Below are positions 20,797-29,451 of a DNA stretch of 64,000 nt, one piece after another. The first letter of the stretch is position 1; every line of letters starts with the position of its first letter. The notes beneath the pieces were generated by a model, which saw only the letters and a program-made list of their open reading frames with translations, did not search any database and was not told the origin of the DNA. The position numbers and the translations under genes were made by a program. The stretch is taken from positions 2,294,001 through 2,358,000 of the forward strand of contig NZ_CP089932.1 of NCBI RefSeq assembly GCF_021365465.1, written 5' to 3'. The stretch comes from Erwinia tracheiphila (GTDB lineage Bacteria > Pseudomonadota > Gammaproteobacteria > Enterobacterales > Enterobacteriaceae).

Positions 20797-21015
20797 ATGT
20801 ACAGGGTCGAAAGCCACTGGCTGATATCTATCATATATTCAGCCGTTGAATGTCATTGCTCTGAGTCGTTAGCCATTTTATGAGCACTGACGAGAAACTC
20901 CTGAGCTGTTATACCCCAAAGGGAAGGTTCAAAGTCAGCTGAATATAGTTCCCTGAATTTTCGGTCGTGACGCAGACTTGCTGATCACGTATGCTTTGCG
21001 CTTTGGATGTAACAT

Positions 21016-21291
21016 ATGGCTAAAGTTGATGTCGTCTGCCCTCAGTGCAATGAAACTCATGCTGTACGATGTAACGGACATTCAGCATCCGGTGCCCAAC
21101 GTTACATCTGCAAGCATTGTTCAAAGACCTTTCAGCTCAACTTTAGCTACTCCGGTGCCAAACCAGACACACACCAGACCATTGTTAATATGACCATGAA
21201 TGGTTACGGATGTCGCGATACCGCATGGGTTCTCGGTATCAGCCTCAATACGGTTCTGCGGCACGTAAAAAAATTTCGCCAAAGCAGGTAG
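21016..21291 (+). CDS. insA: IS1 InsA protein (copy 1)
   Basis: 91 residues. It has an N-terminal zinc-finger-like Cys set (CPQCNETHAVRC, YICKHCSKTFQ) and a C-terminal helix-turn-helix (GCRDTAWVLGISLNTVLRHV). InsA binds the IS1 ends and represses. A run of seven A near the 3' end is the usual slippage site for making the InsAB' transposase by -1 frameshifting into insB. This copy differs from the other two at several residues (TMNGYG..W instead of AMNDSR..R). Confidence 0.93.
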   Translation: MAKVDVVCPQCNETHAVRCNGHSASGAQRYICKHCSKTFQLNFSYSGAKPDTHQTIVNMTMNGYGCRDTAWVLGISLNTVLRHVKKFRQSR

Positions 21292-21713
21292 CTGAGAATA
21301 TCGACCCCGAAACGGAGGTTGTTATCTGCTGTGAAGCCGGCGAACAATGGTCTTACGTGCGGTGTAAAAGCAATCCCCGGTGGTTGTTCTATGCTTATGA
21401 CCGTATCCGCAAACGTGCTCTGGCCCACGTCTTCGGCCCGAGAAATGCCCCGCCCCTGCGACAATTGCCGGCCCTGTTAAGCAAATTTAACCTTGCCTTT
21501 TATATGACAGATGCCTGGCCGGTTTATAAAGTTCTGTTAAGTGCAACAGGCCACGTGGTGAGCAAGAAATATACCCAACGGACAGAACGGCATAATCTTA
21601 ATCTTCGCACACATATCAAACGACTGACCCGCAGAACAATTTGCTTTTCGAAGTCAGAGGAAATGCACGATAAGATCATCGGTTGGTATCTTACTCTTCA
21701 TCATTATCAATAA
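21210..21713 (+). CDS. insB: IS1 InsB, transposase C-terminal part (copy 1)
   Basis: The frame overlaps insA and is expressed as the InsAB' fusion. It contains the IS1 catalytic landmarks: CCEAGEQWSYVRCKS, the Asp in YMTDAWPVYK, and TERHNLNLRTHIKRL, ending IIGWYLTLHHYQ. It is uninterrupted and probably active. Confidence 0.93.
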   Translation: MSRYRMGSRYQPQYGSAARKKISPKQVAENIDPETEVVICCEAGEQWSYVRCKSNPRWLFYAYDRIRKRALAHVFGPRNAPPLRQLPALLSKFNLAFYMTDAWPVYKVLLSATGHVVSKKYTQRTERHNLNLRTHIKRLTRRTICFSKSEEMHDKIIGWYLTLHHYQ

Positions 21714-21916
21714 ATCTGCGTCACGACCGAATTTTCCCTCAACATCAACTTCTTTAAGAAAATTCATACAGTCCGATGCCAGCCCTGATGATTTATCAGG
21801 GCCTTCGCTGTCAATATAGCATTGAACAACTTCATTAATAGTCTCACCTGACAGGTCATAATCCTGATTGAAGTATGCCCCCATCAAATGATCAAGATAC
21901 GAATAAATCATTTTAT

Positions 21917-22489
21917 CTAATCCAGTTTAGGGAATGCAGTAAGCACATAATAGGGCTTTCAATTATAACTTTGCAAAACAAGAACTATTCTGAGCTTGTG
22001 TGATTTGATAATTGGCCCTGATGCTGTTTTTATCCCAAAACCTATTTCATTACCGGCAAAAAAATCTATTTCGAGCGTTGAACCGTTCCTGCCTGTGCTC
22101 GCCCAATTCCTGATGTATCTGGAGTTGAATTTTAACGCGCGTGAAATCGCATCTTCTGCCACGCTCAATTTATAAAATGTGCTGATGCCCGTCATTGTTG
22201 GAGGATTAGTCAGGCGTTGCCTCAGTTCTGCCTTGGTCTGACCAACATGCCTTTCAATCGTATGTCCACCGGGTTTTAGCCCTGTAACGGACTCATGTTT
22301 TATCAGTTTGATTCGCCCCGAGCGCACAGCTGCAATGCGAGATGCACTCGCTGCTAATGCAAGCCCCATAGACACGGCGACATCAACTGTCAGACCAATT
22401 TTCCATGCCGTATCATCATCTGCACCAAACTGTTTTGCCAGTGCTGCCGCTGCCCTGTATGTTGCGGTACGAGTATGTGTTCCCAGACC
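21917..22489 (-). pseudogene. CdiA-CT RNase A-like toxin fragment (orphan)
   Basis: Minus-strand sequence open from 22489 reads a hydrophobic Ala-rich pretoxin region (KIGLTVDVAVSMGLALAASA), then the bacterial RNase A-like toxin domain: LKPGGHTIERHVGQTKAELR, STFYKLSVAEDAISRALKFN, YIRNWASTGRNGSTLEIDFF. A TGA at 21959-21961 ends it at LVLQSYN, but the same frame continues KPYYVLTAFPKLD to a TAG at 21917, nine bases from the immunity start. In the characterised Yersinia kristensenii toxin a C-terminal Thr/Tyr pair is catalytic; the matching LTAFP lies after the TGA, so the toxin should be dead. The 5' end is cut by an IS3 remnant; no cdiA body or cdiB is present. Confidence 0.82.
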
Positions 22490-22582
22490 TCATCAATACA
22501 ATGGTGGCTTGACGCCGAATGAATCAGAGCGACTGTTCTGGGAAAACTCTGAAGCCGTGGACAGTTTTGTTTGACGACTACA
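22483..22582 (+). mobile_element. IS3-family remnant (3' end of orfB)
   Basis: The plus strand reads [20 protein letters not shown] then NSEAVDSFV and a stop, almost the same as the C-terminus of the complete IS3-family OrfB at 43.9 kb ([20 protein letters not shown]). The IS end (GACTACA) follows. About 100 bp survive. It truncates the CdiA-CT fragment. Confidence 0.85.
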
Positions 22583-22697
22583 CTTGGCAACGCAGAAGGG
22601 AGATCAAAAATTAAATGTGTACATAAAAGTGTATTTTTTCATTGAAAAAGAAGGTGCTATTATTCATTTTATTGATTAATAACAGCTTCTTTATTTA

Positions 22698-23237
22698 TTA
22701 CTCTTTTTCTTCTTGCGGCATCAGGCGGTAAATATACAGGCCGCTAATAAGGGTGAACAACAATGTCAGGCCGGTGAGACCAAATACTTTAAAGTTAACC
22801 CAAAATGCCTGAGATAACCAAAATGCTACATAAATATTGGCAAGGCCGCAGGCGAGGAAAAAAACTGCCCAGGCTATATTTAGTTTTTTCCACGCAAAAT
22901 CAGGCAGTTTTAGCTCTTTACCCAGCATGCTTTGGATAAGCGGTTGCTTCATCCAGAATTGGCTAAACAGGAGCGACAGCGCGAACAAAGAATAAATCAC
23001 CGTCACTTTCCATTTGATGAATTCATCATTATGGAAAACCAGCGTCAGCGAACCAAACACGGCAACCAGTATGAAGGTGAAGATTGTCATCTTTTCAACT
23101 TTGCGGTAAATCACCCAGCCGGCGATCAGAGCCACAGCCGTTGCCACGATTAACGCGCCTGAGGCGACATAAATGTCATACAGCTTGTAAAAAATGAAAA
23201 AAACGACCAGTGGCAGAAAATCAAGTAGCTGCTTCAT
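22698..23237 (-). CDS. yciB: YciB, inner membrane septation/envelope protein
   Basis: The start at 23237 ([20 protein letters not shown]) gives 179 residues, the E. coli YciB length. The eight-codon extension upstream is not conserved. Five or so membrane helices fill the protein. YciB (IspZ/intracellular septation A family) is reported to interact with division and elongation proteins and to affect envelope integrity; its biochemical activity is unknown. It is followed upstream by yciC as usual. Confidence 0.95.
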   Translation of the reverse strand: MKQLLDFLPLVVFFIFYKLYDIYVASGALIVATAVALIAGWVIYRKVEKMTIFTFILVAVFGSLTLVFHNDEFIKWKVTVIYSLFALSLLFSQFWMKQPLIQSMLGKELKLPDFAWKKLNIAWAVFFLACGLANIYVAFWLSQAFWVNFKVFGLTGLTLLFTLISGLYIYRLMPQEEKE

Positions 23238-23313
23238 AAGAGTTTCCAGATACCAAATCAATGCAGAGCATCATATTAATCGAAAGCTTCGCCTGTCACG
23301 TACGCGACGCAAA

Positions 23314-24048
23314 TTATCGTAACAGCATGTAAAGACGATAAAGATAAATTATCAGTATGGCGGAAACCAGGTTGCTGAGGGCGTTTAAAAGCACGGAAGC
23401 AACATTGGCGGGAAGCACTGTCAATGAGGATGCCAGCAACAAAACCACAAGTTTTGCCAGAAGCCAGAGCGCGACGGCAGGTGCAACCACTTTCATTTGA
23501 CGCCAGACCAAACGCATACTGGTACGCATAGCGCTAAAAATGCCGCTCTTCTCTGTGGCAAGCACAATCGGCGAGAGTGCCAACACGATGCTCAGAATGA
23601 CGCCGGGAACGACCAGCACCATAAAACCCAGTTGCACCACTAAGGTCACTACAAATACCAGCAAAAGCAGACGAGGCAACAAAGTTGCAGAGCAGCCAAT
23701 GGCGCGAAGGGCGCTGATACGGTGACCCGCCGAGACCATTGGGATCAGCATCAGCATCGCGCCTAAAAGCAATGTATTGCCCACCAGAGAAGCCAGCGTT
23801 CCGGCAGCAGAAGCACGAAGTAAAATACGTTGCTGATCGGGTGACATGTTTTGCACCATTTCGAGCAGGCTTCCTGAACCATTGTTACCGTCGGTCATAA
23901 TCGACAGTTGCTCCACGCCGGGTGTCAGTGCGTGGCCAATGATAACGGTGATAAAAGAAGCCAGCAGCGAAATTAACGCAATGGTAATGAACTGATTGCG
24001 GAAAAAATTCCCCGTGTCACGGTATAAAGAACCAGCCGTGAAAGACAT
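23314..24048 (-). CDS. yciC: YciC, UPF0259 inner membrane protein
   Basis: 244 residues (247 in E. coli). A polytopic membrane protein with N-terminus [20 protein letters not shown] and about six hydrophobic segments. Function is not established; yciB and yciC are conserved neighbours. The next E. coli gene, ompW, is not found here. Confidence 0.93.
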   Translation of the reverse strand: MSFTAGSLYRDTGNFFRNQFITIALISLLASFITVIIGHALTPGVEQLSIMTDGNNGSGSLLEMVQNMSPDQQRILLRASAAGTLASLVGNTLLLGAMLMLIPMVSAGHRISALRAIGCSATLLPRLLLLVFVVTLVVQLGFMVLVVPGVILSIVLALSPIVLATEKSGIFSAMRTSMRLVWRQMKVVAPAVALWLLAKLVVLLLASSLTVLPANVASVLLNALSNLVSAILIIYLYRLYMLLR

Positions 24049-24071
24049 GTAATCTCCTTGAAAAGCCAGTA

Positions 24072-24491
24072 TTAGCGAGCGGGGGATTGTACATGGTCCG
24101 GCGCCAACCTGGCACCCTGACTTACATAACTTTCTGTTAGTGTGGGGGCCATCGGTGTAAATAACGGTGGCAGGCCATAGCGTGCCCGAGCACGATCGCA
24201 GGCTTCGTTGTGTTGCCCGTCTTCGCCAGATTGAGTGAATTCACGACACGGGCCGGGACGGTTTTCATAAATGCTGCAGGAAACACAGCGGCTAATTTCC
24301 CCCTGCAGCGCCACGCAACGGGGTGAAGTCTGGTTGGTACCACGCATATTGCGCATCAAAAGATTCAGCGGCTCGGTGAGTTCCACGGGAACCACTCCAC
24401 CACCATCATCGGCTTCTGACCAGTAAAACGACACGCGAAAGTGTGCGCAACAGGCGCCACAATTAACACAGGGATTAAGATTATTGCTCAT
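24072..24491 (-). CDS. YkgJ/YeiW-type Cys-cluster protein
   Basis: The ATG at 24491 ([20 protein letters not shown]) gives 139 residues. The frame extends to 24548 without support. The CxxCGxCC cluster at the N-terminus plus [18 protein letters not shown] is the signature of the YkgJ family of presumed zinc- or iron-binding proteins. No function is known. It ends 23 bases upstream of yciC on the same strand and may be cotranscribed with it. Confidence 0.85.
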   Translation of the reverse strand: MSNNLNPCVNCGACCAHFRVSFYWSEADDGGGVVPVELTEPLNLLMRNMRGTNQTSPRCVALQGEISRCVSCSIYENRPGPCREFTQSGEDGQHNEACDRARARYGLPPLFTPMAPTLTESYVSQGARLAPDHVQSPAR

Positions 24492-24716
24492 CTGATTGCC
24501 CGCCCTCCTGAGGCTTCGAACAAAAATCACCGGGATCGAGATCAGCAAAATATAGGGGTAATTTCTTTTCCATAAGCCTTTTCTGCCGCTTGAATTTCAG
24601 AAGTAGAGTGCAGCAATTTGTTGTTTTTAATTGCTTTTATCGTAGATTAACGCATGATGTTATTGATACACAGCCCGTGCGGCTTGCCACGAAACTACCC
24701 GGGCAAGGCCCGTTCA

Positions 24717-25940
24717 TCAGAGCACGGGCTTCCAGTGCATAATCAGATCCTCGCGTAACATACCGAGCGCTGTTTTTTGTGTCTTTGTGTCAGAAGCAAA
24801 AAAAGCAGCGTCAAAAATGTCACCCATCCTTTTTTTACTTTCGCTGGCCTGCTGTTGCATTAGCACAGCCTTATCCTTCGGAATATCAGCGTAGTTTAAC
24901 ACTGGCAGCATGTTTTTAGTCCAGCTGTGGGGCAGGGGCTGCCCGGCTGAGAGCAAGGCTCCCGCATAACATTCCGCCAGCTGCTGGCTGCCGCGCATTT
25001 GTCCGACTAACCACATCTGTGATTCTGTCTGCTGTGAGGCAACCTGCGGATAAACCTGAGCGGCTGCGGTAGACACTTTTCTGATGGCATCATCGTCACC
25101 ACTGAAAAAGGCGCGGAGTAATGTTTCTTCGCCAACTTTATTTTCTACATCACTGGCTGCCTGGGTCCATGATTTGCCTGAAGACAGCGTAAACGTGTGG
25201 TAGGCATCTTTTTTACCTGAATGCCAGAATTTACCTGTTGTGGGGACTTTGTCTGTCAGACGTGAAGTGAGTCCTTCATTCATTGCGCGCCAGGAAGGAT
25301 TGTTTTTATTACTCGCTTTAAAATTCGGGTGGGTGTAGCAATGAATAAATTCATGTGCGGCGACATCCCCTGGTGGTATTTGCAGCTGAATATTATTACT
25401 CAGTTCCACCAGTGACTTGTTGGGGTTCCAGCGGCCCTGAACATTGGGAGGAAGATTGTGGCTTATTTCCATCCGGGCGCTAAAACACGGGCTGTTTTCC
25501 GGGATATAGCGGCCAAAGTGATTGATTACCGATTGGTTACCTGCCTGCAAATGCTCAGGTGTTGCGCGTTGAGCAAGGTTGATGGCTGCCCAGAGCGTAC
25601 CACCCGGATCTTTCGCAAAATCGCCAGGATAGCTGGCGACACGATGACCAGCGAGCAACGCCAGCGTTCCGGTCATCATTTTTGCAAACAGGGTTATTGG
25701 ATTTACAGATTCAGGTTGATTTTGCTGGGGGGCAGTGGCTGCTGGCACGGAGGGAGTCGCATCGCCAAGTGCTGCAACCGGGGCATCAGGTGCTGCACGC
25801 AGTCGTAAATTTGATGGTGAGTCCAGCGGGGGACGAGCCTGTTGACCGTGGGCGGCATCCATACGCATTGGTTCAGGCTCGCTGCCGCTGACGCGGTGTG
25901 CGGCAGCAACATTACCGACCGAATTAATTTTATTTACCAT
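24717..25940 (-). CDS. Putative type III secreted effector with HExxH zincin motif
   Basis: 407 residues; AAGGG lies seven bases before the ATG. The first 80 or so residues are rich in Ala, Pro, Ser and Gln, lack a Sec signal peptide and look disordered, as type III secretion leaders do. Residues 100-240 hold a probable metalloprotease core: HEFIH at 196-200, preceded by VELSNNIQLQIPPGDVAA, and NEGLTSRL at 221-228. The spacing HExxH, 21 residues, then Glu222-Gly, is the gluzincin pattern, so His196, His200 and Glu222 are the likely zinc ligands with Glu197 catalytic. The gene starts 10 bases after the chaperone-like gene, which has an Hrp-box-like promoter. I do not recognise the exact effector family. 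Plant-pathogen and enteropathogen zincin effectors (HopH1, HopAP1, NleD) are functional analogies only. Zincin identity and secretion are inferred. Confidence 0.72.
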   Translation of the reverse strand: MVNKINSVGNVAAAHRVSGSEPEPMRMDAAHGQQARPPLDSPSNLRLRAAPDAPVAALGDATPSVPAATAPQQNQPESVNPITLFAKMMTGTLALLAGHRVASYPGDFAKDPGGTLWAAINLAQRATPEHLQAGNQSVINHFGRYIPENSPCFSARMEISHNLPPNVQGRWNPNKSLVELSNNIQLQIPPGDVAAHEFIHCYTHPNFKASNKNNPSWRAMNEGLTSRLTDKVPTTGKFWHSGKKDAYHTFTLSSGKSWTQAASDVENKVGEETLLRAFFSGDDDAIRKVSTAAAQVYPQVASQQTESQMWLVGQMRGSQQLAECYAGALLSAGQPLPHSWTKNMLPVLNYADIPKDKAVLMQQQASESKKRMGDIFDAAFFASDTKTQKTALGMLREDLIMHWKPVL

Positions 25941-25950
25941 AATGACCCTT

Positions 25951-26343
25951 TTAGCTAGATTTTAGCTGTTGAACTGCCTGACGCAGTTCCATCGCAGTTG
26001 TGGAGAAATTGGCCAACAGGCTTTCAAAGCGCATTTTGCTGAGGGTGTTTAAGAGCTGCTCATAAGAATACACCAGCGCTTTTTCGTTCGGATTGATGGT
26101 CAGCGCACCGCCGCGCAAACGCAAGCCGGGGAAAGCGTAAACCATCATTTTACGCAGTAGTTTGTCGCCCTGGGACGTTTCTTCCAAAGGGGTGATTTCT
26201 GCCAGAAAGGTCAGCGACGGACCATTTACATACAGGGTAATCTGCGCGCCATTCGGGGAATCCAAAGCGTGTACGCCGACGTTTTCAGCGTCGGTGCGTT
26301 GTAGATCGTTAAAAAGATTTGGAGATGTGAAATATTTTGTCAT
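25951..26343 (-). CDS. Putative type III chaperone (CesT/Shc class I)
   Basis: 130 residues from the ATG at 26343; the frame can be extended nine codons to a TTG at 26370 that lacks a ribosome site. The order of elements fits class I type III chaperones: N-terminal helix, strands QITLYVNGPSLTFLAEI and VYAFPGLRLRGGALTINPN, then EKALVYSYEQLLNTLSKMRF and a C-terminal helix. Such proteins are small, homodimeric and bind the N-terminal part of the effector encoded next to them, here immediately downstream with a 10-base gap. An Hrp-box-like sequence lies 136 bases upstream. Assignment rests on pattern and context. Confidence 0.7.
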   Translation of the reverse strand: MTKYFTSPNLFNDLQRTDAENVGVHALDSPNGAQITLYVNGPSLTFLAEITPLEETSQGDKLLRKMMVYAFPGLRLRGGALTINPNEKALVYSYEQLLNTLSKMRFESLLANFSTTAMELRQAVQQLKSS

Positions 26344-26478
26344 CTTTTCCGTCGCTGTTTTAAATCTCAATCAGGCAGAAGGGCAGGGTATGTTGCCAGG
26401 ACTGCGTGACTAACATCGTTTAAAAGGAACAGGAATTGCGTTTAAAACATGCCTTGCCTGAGCGGTGGCGTGTCATTG

Positions 26479-26507
26479 TAGGTGACAATCAGTGCAGGAA
26501 GAGTTCC
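26479..26507 (-). promoter_or_regulatory. Hrp box (HrpL sigma factor promoter) candidate
   Basis: On the minus strand: GGAACT, 16 bases, TCACCTA. The HrpL consensus is GGAACC-N15/16-CCACNNA, so 5 of 6 bases of the first half and 4 of 5 fixed bases of the second match, at the canonical spacing. It points at the chaperone-effector operon. Expected transcription start is near 26471, leaving a leader of about 130 bases. Confidence 0.68.
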
Positions 26508-26932
26508 CTGACACATCTGTTTCGATTGCTACATCACACGTTTTACCTGTTTCCTAAGGGCAGGCTACTAAAAATCAGCACTGAAAATAGCCGCAGATAT
26601 TTTCCTCTCCGACACCAGTGGCAGATGGAGCAAAAATTAAATGGATGTCTGTCAGTGAACTTACGTAAGCATAAATTTGGGGGAAACCATTTTTGTGCCA
26701 GGGGTTCCTGCGTGGATAGCGTAGGTGTGAATGCACAGATGATGCGTAAATGCGTTAAGTATCAGGAAAAACATGAGCTGAAAGATAAACAACTCTCGCT
26801 TTATCAAGTATGAGCAGAGGGTTCAGTGAGTCCGAACTTAACACGCTCTGGGGGGCGTAATCAAAGCCGCCTTCTATGAAGGCGGGCAATAAAAAGGCAC
26901 AAAAATTTGCGTCTTTTCCTGAAGATTAAGGT
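26508..26932. other. Gene-free stretch upstream of the effector operon, with a hairpin
   Basis: No supportable gene. A plus-strand open frame across 26436-26813 has no family resemblance and runs through the Hrp-box candidate. At 26866-26887 GCCGCCTTC TAT GAAGGCGGGC forms a stable hairpin 45 bases past the stop of the BON-domain lipoprotein gene and is probably its terminator (minus strand). Confidence 0.5.
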
Positions 26933-27247
26933 TTATTTAATCTGCATTTTGTTAGTAACTGACGTTACGCCTTTAACACTACGGGCAACTGAAACTGCGC
27001 GGTTGGCCATCTGAGGAGAGCTGACAAATCCGCTAAGTTGCACGCGACCTTTAAAAGTTTCAACATTGATTTCAGTGGATTTTAGTGAATTGTCTTTCAG
27101 GAACTCACTTTTTACCTTAGCGGTAATGACCGTGTCATCAAAGTAGCCACCCGTACCTTCCTGCGTTTTTGTTGGTGCACAGGCGCTGACGGAAAGTGCC
27201 ACAACCACTGCAATAATCATACCTGTAAAAATTTTCATTAATTTCAT
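26933..27247 (-). CDS. BON-domain lipoprotein, OsmY-like
   Basis: The ATG at 27247 (MKLMKIFTGMIIAVVV) is preceded by AGGGAG; 104 residues. A lipoprotein signal peptide ends in the lipobox VSAC. One BON domain follows: YFDDTVITAKVKSEFLKDNS, TEINVETFKGRVQLSGFVSS, then QMANRAVSVARSVKGVTSVT. BON domains bind phospholipid or peptidoglycan-associated partners in the periplasm. Ser follows the lipid Cys region by context (C-A-P), so outer-membrane retention is likely. Exact role unknown; osmotic or envelope stress is the usual context for this family. Confidence 0.85.
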   Translation of the reverse strand: MKLMKIFTGMIIAVVVALSVSACAPTKTQEGTGGYFDDTVITAKVKSEFLKDNSLKSTEINVETFKGRVQLSGFVSSPQMANRAVSVARSVKGVTSVTNKMQIK

Positions 27248-27404
27248 TATTTTTCTCCCTACCATTTAGCTCTGGCCTTCGCCGTGTTTACAGATTTACT
27301 CTGTAAAGCAAGCTTAGTCCTGAAGAGAAAATACGCAATGTCAGAGCCACAAAAATCACCGAAAAAGAGTGTCTTACCCCAACTGATAAGGCACCTGGAA
27401 ACGA

Positions 27405-28211
27405 TCAGCGCGTGGCGGCTTTAAGGCTTGCAACAAACGACTTTAACTCAGCCAACATTACAGAGGGGGTGGCGTGATTTTTTTCGATAATTTTGACAAT
27501 GGCCGAACCGGAGATTGCTCCTGCCGCACCCGCAGCCAGTGCGTCTTTAACCTGAGAGGGTTCAGAAATGCCAAACCCCTGAATGGGGGGGGCGGCATTG
27601 AATTCCCGCAGCCTGGCGATCAGATGTTGTAGCGACTGACTTTCACCGCGCTTTTCAGAACCCGTCACGCCTGCGCGCGACAGGAGGTAGGTATAGCCGC
27701 GACCATGCGAGGAAATTTCGAGCAGAAGATCGTCATCAGCATTTGGCGGACAGATAAAAATGGGGGCCACATTGTGACGCATCGCTGACTGACGAAAGGG
27801 CGCTGATTCCTCCACGGGAACATCCGCTACCAGTACGGAATCCACCCCTGCCGCTTCACTGCGTGCATAGAAATTATCAATGCCGTTGGAAAAAACCAGG
27901 TTAGCGTACATCAGCAGCCCGACAGGTATTTCCGGATATTTATGGCGCGTCATGCTGAGTAATTCGAAGCATTGTGACGGTGTCACTCCAGCAGCAAAGG
28001 CTCTCAGCGTGGCATTCTGGATAGTTGGGCCGTCTGCCAGCGGGTCAGAGAAAGGTATACCCAATTCCAGCGCGTCGGCGCCGCCTTCTATCAGCGCATC
28101 AATGATCTGCAGGGAAAGCTCCGGCGTGGGATCGCCCAGGGTAACAAAGGGAACGAAGGCCCCTTCTTTACGGACAGCCAGACGTTTAAATAGCTGGTTA
28201 TAACGCTCCAT
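27405..28211 (-). CDS. trpA: Tryptophan synthase alpha subunit
   Basis: 268 residues from the ATG inside the TGATG overlap with the trpB stop, as in E. coli. It cleaves indole-3-glycerol phosphate to indole and glyceraldehyde-3-phosphate and channels indole to TrpB. Catalytic Glu and Asp are in [16 protein letters not shown]; the phosphate site [10 protein letters not shown] and [12 protein letters not shown] are conserved. Last gene of the trp operon. Confidence 0.97.
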   Translation of the reverse strand: MERYNQLFKRLAVRKEGAFVPFVTLGDPTPELSLQIIDALIEGGADALELGIPFSDPLADGPTIQNATLRAFAAGVTPSQCFELLSMTRHKYPEIPVGLLMYANLVFSNGIDNFYARSEAAGVDSVLVADVPVEESAPFRQSAMRHNVAPIFICPPNADDDLLLEISSHGRGYTYLLSRAGVTGSEKRGESQSLQHLIARLREFNAAPPIQGFGISEPSQVKDALAAGAAGAISGSAIVKIIEKNHATPSVMLAELKSFVASLKAATR

Positions 28212-29401
28212 CATATTTCTCCTCGGGCGGTCAAAATATCGTGAACGGTAAATATATCTTTATCGCCGCGCCCGGAAAGATTAACTACAAGAAGCTGTTC
28301 TTTTTCCGGTGCCTCACGCATCATTCGTAACGCATGGGCCAACGCATGTGAGGACTCCAGTGCCGGAATGATTCCTTCGCTGCGGCACAGCGTTTTAAAA
28401 GCATCCAGTGCTTCTTCATCGGTTACTGAAACATAATCTGCCCGGCCGCTGCTGTTAAGATGGGCATGTTGTGGCCCCACCGATGGGAAGTCCAGGCCTG
28501 CAGAGATGGAGTAAGACTCTTCAATCTGTCCATCCTCTGTCTGCATCATGGGTGCTTTCATACCAAAGTAGATACCAACCCGACCGTGTTTGAGCGGGGC
28601 GCCGTGTTCACCGCTTTCAATACCATGTCCGGCTGGTTCAACGCCAATCAATCCGACAGCAGGTTCATCAATAAAATCAGCAAACATGCCAATGGCATTC
28701 GATCCTCCGCCCACGCAGGCGATCACCGCGTCCGGCAAACGTCCTTCTTTTTCCAGAATTTGTGTTTTGGTTTCTTCGCCGATCATTCGCTGGAATTCAC
28801 GCACGATAGTGGGGAACGGATGCGGCCCCGCAGCGGTTCCCAGCATATAGTGTGCGGTTTCATAGCTCCCGGACCAGTCGCGTAAAGCCTCATTACAGGC
28901 ATCTTTCAGGGTGGATGAGCCGCTGTGCACCGGGATAACCTCGGCACCCATCAGCTTCATCCTGAATACATTTGGCGACTGACGCTCAATGTCTTTGGCA
29001 CCCATATAAATACGGCATTTCAGACCAAGCAGCGCACTGGCCAGCGCGGAAGCCACACCGTGCTGGCCCGCCCCCGTTTCTGCAATGATTTCATTTTTGC
29101 CCATACGCTTTGCCAGAAGGGCCTGACCCAGCACCTGGTTTGTTTTGTGTGCGCCTCCGTGAAGCAGATCTTCGCGCTTAAGATAGAGCCGAGTCCTGGT
29201 GCCTTTTGTCAGGTTCTGGCACAGGGTGAGGGCAGTTGGACGGCCTGCGTAATTCTTCAGCAGGTCGTTAAATTCTGTTTGAAATGCCGGATCGCGTTGG
29301 GCGCTGACAAAAGCTTCTTCCAGTTGACGCAGGGCGGGCATCAGGATTTGTGGCACGTACATGCCGCCAAATTCGCCAAAATAAGGGTTTAATAAGGTCA
29401 T
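28211..29401 (-). CDS. trpB: Tryptophan synthase beta subunit
   Basis: 396 residues (397 in E. coli). A PLP enzyme that condenses indole and serine to tryptophan. The PLP-binding Lys is in [16 protein letters not shown]; the phosphate-binding loop is [12 protein letters not shown]. It ends in a TGATG overlap with trpA. A 50-base gap separates it from trpC upstream. Confidence 0.97.
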   Translation of the reverse strand: MTLLNPYFGEFGGMYVPQILMPALRQLEEAFVSAQRDPAFQTEFNDLLKNYAGRPTALTLCQNLTKGTRTRLYLKREDLLHGGAHKTNQVLGQALLAKRMGKNEIIAETGAGQHGVASALASALLGLKCRIYMGAKDIERQSPNVFRMKLMGAEVIPVHSGSSTLKDACNEALRDWSGSYETAHYMLGTAAGPHPFPTIVREFQRMIGEETKTQILEKEGRLPDAVIACVGGGSNAIGMFADFIDEPAVGLIGVEPAGHGIESGEHGAPLKHGRVGIYFGMKAPMMQTEDGQIEESYSISAGLDFPSVGPQHAHLNSSGRADYVSVTDEEALDAFKTLCRSEGIIPALESSHALAHALRMMREAPEKEQLLVVNLSGRGDKDIFTVHDILTARGEI

Positions 29402-29451
29402 CGCGTTTCTCTTTTTTCACTATACGGAGCAGCCTTCACTGCTCCTTACCT

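Larger units (their letters stand above)
20963..21728 (+). mobile_element. IS1-family element, copy 1
   Basis: 766 bp with inverted termini GGTCGTGACGCAGACTTGCT and, at the right, AATCTGCGTCACGACC. It is flanked by perfect 8-bp direct repeats GAATTTTC at 20955-20962 and 21729-21736, showing a simple insertion. It interrupts the cdiI-like gene. It carries insA and insB in the standard IS1 arrangement. Confidence 0.96.
20853..21911 (-). pseudogene. CdiI-type immunity gene split by IS1
   Basis: On the minus strand 21911-21729 encodes 61 residues, MIYSYLDHLMGAYFNQDYDL to FLKEVDVEGKF, matching the CdiI_2 immunity family (LxHLMGAYFxQDxDL). IS1 interrupts it. Removing the IS1 and one copy of the 8-bp duplication GAATTTTC joins it in frame to 20954-20853, RELYSADFEPSLWGITAQEF to a TGA, giving 94 residues, a normal size for the family. 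The gene starts a few bases after the end of the CdiA toxin fragment, the usual toxin-immunity order. The immunity protein would neutralise the toxin of a contact-dependent growth inhibition system. As it stands it is disrupted. Confidence 0.82.

Noticed and set aside
21654..21911. Apparent 85-residue protein on the minus strand ending in DLLIMMKSKIPTDDLIVHFL
   Set aside because: It is a chimera: the first 61 codons are the cdiI-like gene and the rest is read-through into the end of IS1. The same tail appears in the frame at 37137-37418 for the same reason.
22308..22574. 88-codon plus-strand protein ending in VDSFV
   Set aside because: The first part is antisense to the CDI toxin fragment and the last part is the IS3 OrfB remnant; it is not one gene.
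26343..26370. TTG at 26370 as start of the chaperone gene
   Set aside because: No ribosome site; the ATG at 26343 has GGA upstream and gives the normal chaperone length.
26461..26720. Second Hrp-box candidate beginning at the GGAACC near 26705 (minus strand)
   Set aside because: The first half is perfect, but no CCACNNA follows at 15-17 bases.
26436..26813. 126-codon plus-strand open frame upstream of the effector operon
   Set aside because: No family resemblance, no convincing start, and it covers the Hrp-box-like promoter read in the other direction.
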